Assembly: GCA_001897995.1 (NCBI GenBank)
Contig: MKRV01000301.1
Coordinates: forward strand, 1-63,905
DNA from: Alphaproteobacteria bacterium 65-37
GTDB taxonomy: Bacteria; Pseudomonadota; Alphaproteobacteria; Reyranellales; Reyranellaceae
Reading direction: 5' to 3'
Length of the DNA stretch: 63,905 bases
The first letter of the stretch is position 1, and every line of letters starts with the position of its first letter. The notes under the pieces are model-generated. The model worked only from the letters and a program-made list of their open reading frames with translations. It ran no database searches and was not told the DNA's origin. Positions 17,304 through 24,552 of the stretch are shown one piece after another. Made by a program: the position numbers and the translations under genes.

Positions 17304-18245
17304 ATGGGTGTGGTGACATCTCGAAGCGCTCTGTCACGCCAGCATCAGGTGTCGGCCGAGACTGGCTTCCATCGCTGCTGGTATCCGATCGCGCTGGCGC
17401 GGGACCTCTCGGCCGAGGTCGTCCTCGGCCGCGACGTGCTCGGCACGCGCGTCGTGGCCTATCGCGATCGCCAGGGCAGGGCGGTCGTGCAAAGTGCGTG
17501 GTGTCCGCATCTCGGCGCCGACCTGTCCTTGGGCTGCGTTGCCGACGGCCATCTGCGCTGTCCCTATCATCATTGGTCGTTCGACACGGCAGGCACCTGC
17601 GTACGTATCCCGAGCGGCGACAAGATTCCGTCGGCGGCGCGGATCTTCACCTATCCGACGGCCGAGGCTTGGGGGCTGCTCTGGGCCTTCAACGGCGAGC
17701 AGGCCGATTGCGACCTGCCGCGCATTCCCGGAGCGGAAGAGGCGACGACCTGCTTCGAGGCCGGTGAACGAGGCCGGCGCGACTGGGAAACCTGGATCGC
17801 CGTCTCCAACGGCGTCGACTTCCAGCATCTTCGCACCCTGCACGGCCTGCCGGCAGGCGTCGTGCCGGAGCGTATCGAGGTCGAGGGGACGGGCATCGAG
17901 TTCCGGACCGGCAACGATTACTACCTGCAGCACGGCCGCATCAGCGGCACCAACACGTTCGCCCAGCATCTGCGGGTCGGCGGCAACGACATGTTCATGA
18001 TGTTCAGCGGTGTGCCGATCGGGCCCGGCGCCTCGATGGGCTACTTCGTGGCCGGGGTGCCGAAGGAGCAGGCCGACCGCCTGAGCGGCGTCCGGAAGAT
18101 GATGGATCAATTGAGCGAGGAGGACGCCCCTGTCCTCGCGGGCATGCGTTTCCGCCGCGGGATTCTGACCGCTTCGGACCGCCATCTCGCTGCCTACTTC
18201 AAGTATGTCGACGGCTTTCCCGGCTTTCTGCCGCCTCAGGCATGA
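17304..18245 (+). CDS. Rieske non-haem iron oxygenase, alpha-subunit type
   Basis: A 313-residue oxygenase with an N-terminal Rieske [2Fe-2S] domain: Cys67-Pro-His69 (WCPHLGAD) and Cys86-x2-His89 (RCPYHHW). The mononuclear iron site is probably NGVDFQHLRTLHG, giving Asp172, His175 and His180 or close to that. It is shorter than typical dioxygenase alpha subunits and resembles single-component aromatic or sterol-type Rieske oxygenases. The ATG at 17304 follows AGGAGG. No beta subunit, ferredoxin or reductase gene is adjacent, so electrons must come from elsewhere. It is divergent from, and likely repressed by, the TetR protein. Confidence 0.9.
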   Translation: MGVVTSRSALSRQHQVSAETGFHRCWYPIALARDLSAEVVLGRDVLGTRVVAYRDRQGRAVVQSAWCPHLGADLSLGCVADGHLRCPYHHWSFDTAGTCVRIPSGDKIPSAARIFTYPTAEAWGLLWAFNGEQADCDLPRIPGAEEATTCFEAGERGRRDWETWIAVSNGVDFQHLRTLHGLPAGVVPERIEVEGTGIEFRTGNDYYLQHGRISGTNTFAQHLRVGGNDMFMMFSGVPIGPGASMGYFVAGVPKEQADRLSGVRKMMDQLSEEDAPVLAGMRFRRGILTASDRHLAAYFKYVDGFPGFLPPQA

Positions 18246-18251
18246 ACGGAA

Positions 18252-18275
18252 ACGGGCGGCCTCGCGGCCGCCCGT
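18252..18275. terminator. Bidirectional GC hairpin between Rieske and aldehyde dehydrogenase genes
   Basis: ACGGGCGGCC (18252-18261), loop TCGC, GGCCGCCCGT (18266-18275) is a perfect 10-bp stem 7 bp after the Rieske stop and 27 bp before the end of the convergent dehydrogenase gene. No long U-tract is seen on either strand. Confidence 0.65.
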
Positions 18276-18301
18276 CGAAATGATCCTCGGAGACGCTCAG
18301 C

Positions 18302-19801
18302 TCAGCCGAGCTGGATCCAGGTGGTCTTGACCTGGGTGAACTTGTCGAAGGCATGCAGCGACTTGTCGCGACCGATGCCCGACTGCTTGTAGCCGCCGAA
18401 CGGCGTGGTGATGTCGCCGCCGTCGTAGGTGTTCACCCACACCGAGCCGGCGCGCAGGTTCTTGGCGAACTTGAAGGCCTTGTTGATATCGGAGGTGAAG
18501 ATCGCCGAGGCGAGGCCATAGATCGTGTCGTTGGCCACGGTGAGCGCCTGTTCGGCATCCTTGACCGGAATGACCGAGAGGACCGGCCCGAAGATCTCCT
18601 CCTGGGCGATCTTCATCTTGTTGTCGACATTGTCGAACACCGTCGGCTCGATGAAGGAGCCGGCATTGTCGATATGGACCTGCTTGCCGCCCATGGCGAG
18701 CTTGGCGCCTTCCTTCTGGCCGGCGTCGATGTAGCCCATGACGCGCTTGGTCTGGGTCTCGTCGACCATGGCGCCCATCTGCGTCTTGGGGTCGAGCGGA
18801 TCGCCCGGCATCATCTTCTGGCCGATCGCCATGACCTTGGCGAGGAACTCGTCCTTGATCTTGTCCTCGACGATCAGGCGCGAGCCGGCGGTGCAGACTT
18901 CGCCCTGGTTGAACCAGATGCCGAAGGCGGTGCGGCGGGCCGCGATGTCGAGGTTGGGGGCATCGCCCAGCACGATGTTGGGCGACTTGCCGCCGCACTC
19001 GAGCCAGACCTGCTTCATGTTGGACTCGCCGGAGTACTTCAGGAAGTACTTGCCGACCTCGGTCGAGCCGGTGAAAGCCAGCACGTCGACATCCATGTGG
19101 CGGCCGAGCGCCTGGCCGGCCGTCTCGCCGAAGCCCGGCAGCACGTTGAACACGCCCTCGGGAATGCCGGCCTCGGCGGCGAGCTCGGCCAGGCGAATGG
19201 CAGTGAGCGGCGACTGCTCGGCTGGCTTCAGGATCACCGAATTGCCCGCCGCCAGCGCCGGCGAGATCTTCCAGCAGGCCATCAGGAGCGGGAAGTTCCA
19301 CGGCACCACGCAGGCCACCACGCCCGACGCCTCGCGGGTGATCATCGCCACCACGTTGCCCGGCGTCGGTGCCACCTCGTCGTAGATCTTGTCGATCGCC
19401 TCGGCGAACCACTGCACGGTGTTGGCCGAGCCGGGGATGTCGACGGTGGTCGAGAAGGCGATGGGCTTGCCCATGTCGAGCGTCTCGAGCAGCGCCAGCT
19501 CCTCGCGGTTCTTCATCATGAGCTCGGCGAGCTTCAGCATGATGCGCTTGCGCTGCGCCGGCGCCATGTTGGCCCAGGTGCCCTTCTCGAAGGCGGCGCG
19601 CGCGGCCTTCACGGCGGCGTCGACATCGGCCTGCTCGCAGGCGGCGACCTTGGTCAGCACCTGGCCGGTCGCCGGGTTGATGCAGTCGAAGGTCTTGCCG
19701 GAAAGGGAGGGGGCGAACTTGCCGCCGATGAAAGCCTGGTTGCGGTAGCTGAGACCGCCGACACGGCCTTTCCAATCGTCGCGCGAAAGCTGGGCGCTCA
19801 T
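18302..19801 (-). CDS. NAD(P)-dependent aldehyde dehydrogenase (PuuC-like)
   Basis: A 499-residue class-1 aldehyde dehydrogenase that oxidises an aldehyde to the acid. The catalytic Cys is Cys303 in NQGEVCTAGSRL and the general base is Glu268 in LECGGKSPN. The nucleotide-binding segment is VVPWNFPLLMACWK with GSTEVGKYF near 246. Overall it resembles gamma-glutamyl-aminobutyraldehyde or betaine-type dehydrogenases (PuuC), including the GGYKQSGIGRDKS region near the end. ATG at 19801 follows GGAGGAAG. It is transcribed alone, convergent with the Rieske gene; a metabolic link with that gene is possible but unproven. Confidence 0.93.
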   Translation of the reverse strand: MSAQLSRDDWKGRVGGLSYRNQAFIGGKFAPSLSGKTFDCINPATGQVLTKVAACEQADVDAAVKAARAAFEKGTWANMAPAQRKRIMLKLAELMMKNREELALLETLDMGKPIAFSTTVDIPGSANTVQWFAEAIDKIYDEVAPTPGNVVAMITREASGVVACVVPWNFPLLMACWKISPALAAGNSVILKPAEQSPLTAIRLAELAAEAGIPEGVFNVLPGFGETAGQALGRHMDVDVLAFTGSTEVGKYFLKYSGESNMKQVWLECGGKSPNIVLGDAPNLDIAARRTAFGIWFNQGEVCTAGSRLIVEDKIKDEFLAKVMAIGQKMMPGDPLDPKTQMGAMVDETQTKRVMGYIDAGQKEGAKLAMGGKQVHIDNAGSFIEPTVFDNVDNKMKIAQEEIFGPVLSVIPVKDAEQALTVANDTIYGLASAIFTSDINKAFKFAKNLRAGSVWVNTYDGGDITTPFGGYKQSGIGRDKSLHAFDKFTQVKTTWIQLG

Positions 19802-19844
19802 CTCTGTCTTCCTCCTTGTTGGATTGCGGCAGAGCCTATCCCAC

Positions 19845-19869
19845 GAAAAAGCCGCCCGAAAGGGCGGCT
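19845..19869 (-). terminator. Intrinsic terminator of rpmG
   Basis: On the minus strand the stem AGCCGCCC / GGGCGGCT (19869-19862 and 19857-19850) with loop TTTC is followed directly by a run of five T before CGTGG. Stem, loop and U-tract make this a textbook rho-independent terminator, 29 bp after the rpmG stop. Confidence 0.85.
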
Positions 19870-19897
19870 GTTCCGTCAGGCACGCTAGGCGGCTGAT

Positions 19898-20065
19898 TTA
19901 TTTGATCTTCGATTCCTTGAACACGACGTGCTTGCGCGCGACCGGGTCGTACTTCTTGAGTTCGAGCTTCTCGGTCTTGGTGCGCGGGTTCTTCTTGGTC
20001 ACGTAGAAGAAGCCGGTGTCCGCGCTGGAAATCATCTTGATGAGGATCGAGGTCGGCTTGGCCAT
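19898..20065 (-). CDS. rpmG: Ribosomal protein L33
   Basis: A 55-residue basic protein of the large ribosomal subunit, starting [18 protein letters not shown] and ending VVFKESKIK. It has the core [20 protein letters not shown] and no Cys pairs, so it is the zinc-free form. ATG at 20065 on the minus strand, TAA at 19898. It is too short for usual ORF cut-offs but unmistakable. It is followed by a strong intrinsic terminator and preceded by the S41 protease gene 140 bp upstream, in the same direction. A TATAAG hexamer 15-20 bp ahead of the ATG suggests it has its own promoter too. Confidence 0.96.
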   Translation of the reverse strand: MAKPTSILIKMISSADTGFFYVTKKNPRTKTEKLELKKYDPVARKHVVFKESKIK

Positions 20066-20204
20066 AGTAATTACCCTTATACCCCGAGGGGCGAATTCGC
20101 AGGAGGGCGCAAGTTAGTCGGCAGGTCGCCGGTGTCAAGTCTCGTGGCGAGGTCCGTCCCGAGCCGCACCGTCGCGGCCCCCAAACATTCGGCAGGGCAA
20201 ACGA

Positions 20205-21800
20205 TCAGCGGGCGGCAGCAGCCTGCTGGGTGCCGGCCTGCACGGCCTGGGCATAAAGCACCCGATCCCGCAGCAGGCGGCCGGCGATCTCGACATCGGC
20301 CTCCGGCGACGTCTCGCCCGGCGGGCAGATCTTGCGCAGGTCGGAGACTTCCTGGCTGGTCGGGTTGCGCAGCGCATGCCAGCGCATCAGCTGGCCGTGG
20401 CTGGTTTCCATGGAGGCGGCGCCCAGCTTGCCGGCATCGCCGACCTTGGCCGTGCAGATATTCGGCAGCACGCCGAGTTCGTTCCAGGTGTAGCCCGACG
20501 GCGCCTGCAGCCGAGACCACGTCAGGATCAACTCGCCTTCGTTGGCGAGGCGGACGACCGTTTGGACCGTGCCCTTGCCGTAGCTGGTGGTGCCGACCAC
20601 GACGGCGCGGCCGCGGTCCTGGAGAGCAGCGGCGACGATTTCCGCCGCCGAAGCCGAGCCGCCATTCATCAGGACGACGATCGGCAGATCGTTGGCCTTG
20701 CTGCGTCCGGTCGAGCTCTTGTAGGTGCGGCGGCTGTCGGGATGGCGGCCCAGGGTCGAGAAGATGGTGCCGTCGCCGACGAAGACCTCGGACACCGTCT
20801 GGGCCTGGTCGAGCAGACCGCCGCGGTTGGACCGCATATCGATGATCAGGCCGCTGAGATCCTTGCCGATCTCGGCTTTCGCCTTGTCGATCGCCGTGCG
20901 CAGATTCTCGGTGGTGGCGGAGTTGAAGCCCATCAGATGGATCAGCGCGGCGTCGCCGCGACGCTCATAGACCACCGTCGTCGGGATGATCCGGCTGCGC
21001 TTCATCGCCAGCGTCAGCTCGGCCCCCTGCGAGGCCCGCAGCACGGTCATGTTGACCGGTGCGCCGACCGATCCGCGCAGCTTGTGAACGACGTCCGACA
21101 GCGGGCGGTCGACCATGGATTCGCCGTCGATCGCCAGGATCTGGTCGCCGACCTGCACCCCGGCCTTGGCCGACGGCGAGCCGTCCTGCACGGCCCGGAT
21201 CAGGATCTTCTTGTCGTCGGTCCGTTCGACGGTAATGCCGATGCCGCCCCCGCCGTCGCGCTGGAAGCGGTTGTCGCGCGCCTCGTCGGGATCGGCGTAG
21301 CGGCTGTTGCGGTCGAGCTGCTTGGTCGTCGAGGTGATGGCCTGGCGAATCAACGCCTGACGATCGCTCGCCTGCAGGGCGGGCGAGGCGTCGAGCGATC
21401 CCGCCATCAACTCGGCCAGCATGCCGCCCCAGGCGCGGCCGTCGGCTGGATCGGCTGGCGTGGTCCGCGTGATCACGTCCTTGCCGTCACGACGGACGGT
21501 GAAGGCGCCGTCGCTGGTCTCCAGCGCAAGAGAGGGATCACCGCTGGCGAAGCTGCGGTAGGCTTCCGAGGAGAGGTTGCGGAAGTTGGGCTCGTAGAGA
21601 TGGCGATCGCCGATCGCCCGATAGGCCTGCACCACGACCCGCTCCATGCTGGAGTCGGCGACGGTGGGCAATCCCCGGTCGGGGAAAGAAGCTTGTGGGC
21701 TGTCGCCCGAGGTCGCGCAGGAGACGACCAGGCAGGCGGCAAAAAGCGACGCGGCCCGCGCCAGCGTCGCACGAAGAAAAGGGTAGTGTGGCACTTCCAT
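20205..21800 (-). CDS. S41 C-terminal processing peptidase-like lipoprotein with PDZ domain
   Basis: A 531-residue exported serine protease. The N-terminus is a lipoprotein signal (FAACLVVSC, acceptor Cys28), so it should be anchored in the envelope. A PDZ domain spans about residues 185-260 (GGGGIGITVERTD, then GVQVGDQILAIDGESM). The S41 domain follows, with the catalytic Ser in NGGSASAAEIVAAALQD (near 382-384) and the catalytic Lys in TSYGKGTVQ (near 409). The ATG at 21800 gives a clean signal peptide; the frame is open further upstream without conserved sequence. It is downstream of the DUF983 gene in the housekeeping block. Confidence 0.9.
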   Translation of the reverse strand: MEVPHYPFLRATLARAASLFAACLVVSCATSGDSPQASFPDRGLPTVADSSMERVVVQAYRAIGDRHLYEPNFRNLSSEAYRSFASGDPSLALETSDGAFTVRRDGKDVITRTTPADPADGRAWGGMLAELMAGSLDASPALQASDRQALIRQAITSTTKQLDRNSRYADPDEARDNRFQRDGGGGIGITVERTDDKKILIRAVQDGSPSAKAGVQVGDQILAIDGESMVDRPLSDVVHKLRGSVGAPVNMTVLRASQGAELTLAMKRSRIIPTTVVYERRGDAALIHLMGFNSATTENLRTAIDKAKAEIGKDLSGLIIDMRSNRGGLLDQAQTVSEVFVGDGTIFSTLGRHPDSRRTYKSSTGRSKANDLPIVVLMNGGSASAAEIVAAALQDRGRAVVVGTTSYGKGTVQTVVRLANEGELILTWSRLQAPSGYTWNELGVLPNICTAKVGDAGKLGAASMETSHGQLMRWHALRNPTSQEVSDLRKICPPGETSPEADVEIAGRLLRDRVLYAQAVQAGTQQAAAAR

Positions 21801-21850
21801 ACCGGGCAAGCAGGGACAATAGCACAGGCCGCCGACGGGCGGCACGTCTT

Positions 21851-22255
21851 TCAAGCGGAGGAGTCGACACCCCCGGCCGACGGCTTGGGGGCGGCAATTC
21901 GTTGAGCCCAGAGCAGCGCAATAACCGTGCCTTTTATGTGCGGCAGGAGGTAAAGCGCCAGGACCACCGAAAGCGGCAGCCACAAGAGAGCGTGAACCCA
22001 GAGGGGCGGCTCGTTGCCCCAGCGTTCGACCAGGAGCACGAGCGGCACCACGATGTGGCCGACCACGAAAATGGTGAAGTAGGCGGGGGCGTCGTCGGCG
22101 CGGTAGGGCTCGAACCCCAGATCACAGGCCGTGCAGCGGCTCTTCATTTTCAGGAACGAGCCGAACAGCGAACCCTCGCCGCAGCGCGGGCAGCGCCCGT
22201 TCCATCCACGCAGAAGGGAGGTCCAGAAATCGACCCGGGGCGGCTCGCTGTTCAT
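21851..22255 (-). CDS. DUF983 small membrane protein
   Basis: A 134-residue protein with two Cys pairs near the start, CPRCGEGSLF and CTACDLGFEPY, forming a likely zinc-binding unit, followed by two membrane segments (FTIFVVGHIVVPLVLLV and LLWLPLSVVLALYLLP). This is the DUF983 layout. Function is not established. Genes of this family commonly lie just downstream of rnr in alphaproteobacteria, as here, with 23 bp between. Confidence 0.9.
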   Translation of the reverse strand: MNSEPPRVDFWTSLLRGWNGRCPRCGEGSLFGSFLKMKSRCTACDLGFEPYRADDAPAYFTIFVVGHIVVPLVLLVERWGNEPPLWVHALLWLPLSVVLALYLLPHIKGTVIALLWAQRIAAPKPSAGGVDSSA

Positions 22256-22278
22256 GGCGAGCAGGATGGGCCGAGCTT

Positions 22279-24552
22279 CTACGTTCGTCGGCGTGACCGT
22301 TTGTCCCGCGGGCCTCCGCGATGCGCGACCGGACGCCGCGGCGGGCCGTGATGGCCTGCGTCACCTCGTGAACGCGCGCCGCGCGGCAAGGCGTGGCGCT
22401 CGACCCTTTCGAGCACGTCGACGACCTCGAACAGCAGCCCACCGGTTGCCGTGTCGGCTTCGACCAGCTTGAGCCGCAGCCGGTCGCCCAGGCCGTAGGT
22501 CTCGCCGGTGCGTTCCCCGATCAGCAACTGGCGCCCTTCGTCGTGGCGGAAGAATTCCTGGCCGAGCGAGCGCACGGGAATGAGACCATCGGCGCCCGAA
22601 CCGTCGAGTGCGGCGAACAGACCGAAGCGCGTGACACTGGTGACGCGGCCGGAAAACGTCGCGCCGACATGGGCGGCCATGAAGGCGGCGACATAGCGGT
22701 CCATGGCGCCGCGTTCGGCGGCGACTGCCCGGCGCTCGCACATGGAGAGGTGCTCGCCGAATTCGGCGAAGCGTCCCTTGTCGGCCTCGGGCAAGCCGCC
22801 TTCGCCCAGGCCGTAGGCCGAGATCAGCGCGCGATGGACGACAAGGTCGGGATAGCGGCGGATCGGCGAGGTGAAGTGGGCGTATCGGGCCAAAGCGAGA
22901 CCGAAATGGCCGAGATTGTCAGGGCTGTAGACCGCCTGGCTCTGGCTGCGCAGCATCGTTTCGTTGACCAGCCGGTTGATCGGCTTGCCCGCCACCTGCT
23001 GCAGCACGCGGTTGAGATCGCCCGGCCGCAGCCGCGGGCCGGCCGGCAGGGAGACGCCCAGCGTCCCCAGGAACTCGCGCAGCGCCTCGAGCTTGGCGAG
23101 GTCGGGCTGGTCGTGAACGCGATAGAGGCAGGGCAGGTGGCGCTGCTCCAGCGCCTGGGCCGCCGCGACGTTGGCCAGCACCATGAACTCCTCGATCAGC
23201 TTGTGGCTGTCGAGACGTTCGCGGATGCCGATCTCGGCGATGCGGCCATCCTTGCCCAAGGTGACCTGGCGCTCCGGCAGGTCGAGATCGAGGGCGCCGC
23301 GCGTCTCGCGTGCTGCCAGCAGAACCCGGAAGGCGCCGTACAGGGGCCGTACCACCGCATCCATCAGCGGCGCGATCTCCTCGTCGGGCGCGCCGTCGAT
23401 GGCGCGCTGCACGCGGGTGTAGGTGAGGCGTGCCACCGAGCGCATCATGGCCCGATGGAACTTGTGGCGCTTGAGATGGCCTGCCGCGTCGATCCACATC
23501 TCGGCGACCAGTACCGGCCGGTCCTCGCGCGGCACCAGCGAGCACCAGTGGTTGGACAGGGCCTCGGGCAGCATCGGCACAACACGGTCGGGAAAGTAGA
23601 CCGAGGTGCCACGGCGATAGGCGGCGCGGTCGAGCGCCCGGTCGGGGCGCACGTACCAGGCGACGTCGGCGATGGCGACCAGGATGCGCCAGCCGCCGGG
23701 ATGGACAGGGTCGGGTTCGGCGAACACCGCGTCGTCGAAGTCGCGAGCGTCCTCGCCGTCGATCGTGACCAGCGGCAGCTTGCGCAGATCGAGGCGCTCG
23801 CCGAGCGGCGCGGCCTTGGCCTTCTCGGCCTCTTCGAGGGCGCCGTCGGGAAAGTCGACCGGGATGTCGTTGGCAGCGATCGAGATCAGGCTGACCGTCC
23901 GCGGGTCACTCATGGCGCCGATGCGTTCGACCACGCGGGCGCGGCGGGAAAGCGAGCCGCCAGTCTCTTCGATCCAGACGATGTCGCCCGGCAGGGCGCC
24001 GTTCTTGTCGGCGGGGCGCACGTCGAAGACGCGGCGCAGCTTCTTGTCGGTCGGCGTCACGAGACCGAGGCCGTGGCGGCCGTCCGGCTCCTCGAAGAGG
24101 CCGAGGATCTTCTTGGGGCCGCTGCCGAGGCGGCGGATGACGCGCGCCTCGTAGGCGTTCTTGCCGCGTCGCTTCAGGCTCGCCAGGACGCGGTCGCCAA
24201 CGGCGGGCGCGGGGCCGCGCGAGCCTTGGGGAACGATCTCGATCCGTGGCGGCGGTCCGTCCTTCTCGTCGTCGTGCCGGCGCGGAATGGCCAGGAGATG
24301 GCCGTCGTCGTCGACGCGCACGATCTCCAGCACGGTAATATCAGTCAGTGCTTTGGGGTCCTTGAAAGTCTTGGCACGATCGGCGGCGATATCGCCGCTG
24401 TCGCGCAGGTCGCGCAGCAATTCCTTGAGCTCGATGCGCTGATCGCCCTTCAGCCCATAGGCACGGGCGATCTCGCGCTTGCCAATCGGCGTGGCGCTGT
24501 CGCGGATGAAAGCCAGCAGTTCGTCGCGGGTGGGGACGCGGCCCTTAGCCAT
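22279..24552 (-). CDS. rnr: Ribonuclease R
   Basis: A 757-residue processive 3'-5' exoribonuclease that degrades structured RNA. Domains in order: an N-terminal winged-helix region (RDELLAFIRDSATPIGKRE), cold-shock-type OB domains (residues 70-230), the RNB catalytic domain with IDGEDARDFDDAVFAE near residue 265 holding the four metal-binding Asp residues, and a C-terminal S1 domain (GATFSGRVTSVTRFGLFAAL). The tail is short and Arg-rich. The ATG at 24552 overlaps the topA stop as ATGGCTAA, so translation is probably coupled. Confidence 0.95.
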   Translation of the reverse strand: MAKGRVPTRDELLAFIRDSATPIGKREIARAYGLKGDQRIELKELLRDLRDSGDIAADRAKTFKDPKALTDITVLEIVRVDDDGHLLAIPRRHDDEKDGPPPRIEIVPQGSRGPAPAVGDRVLASLKRRGKNAYEARVIRRLGSGPKKILGLFEEPDGRHGLGLVTPTDKKLRRVFDVRPADKNGALPGDIVWIEETGGSLSRRARVVERIGAMSDPRTVSLISIAANDIPVDFPDGALEEAEKAKAAPLGERLDLRKLPLVTIDGEDARDFDDAVFAEPDPVHPGGWRILVAIADVAWYVRPDRALDRAAYRRGTSVYFPDRVVPMLPEALSNHWCSLVPREDRPVLVAEMWIDAAGHLKRHKFHRAMMRSVARLTYTRVQRAIDGAPDEEIAPLMDAVVRPLYGAFRVLLAARETRGALDLDLPERQVTLGKDGRIAEIGIRERLDSHKLIEEFMVLANVAAAQALEQRHLPCLYRVHDQPDLAKLEALREFLGTLGVSLPAGPRLRPGDLNRVLQQVAGKPINRLVNETMLRSQSQAVYSPDNLGHFGLALARYAHFTSPIRRYPDLVVHRALISAYGLGEGGLPEADKGRFAEFGEHLSMCERRAVAAERGAMDRYVAAFMAAHVGATFSGRVTSVTRFGLFAALDGSGADGLIPVRSLGQEFFRHDEGRQLLIGERTGETYGLGDRLRLKLVEADTATGGLLFEVVDVLERVERHALPRGARSRGDAGHHGPPRRPVAHRGGPRDKRSRRRT

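Noticed and set aside
19836-20138. A 100-codon minus-strand frame over rpmG
   Set aside because: It is a shifted reading of rpmG; the true 55-residue L33 frame lies at 19898-20065.
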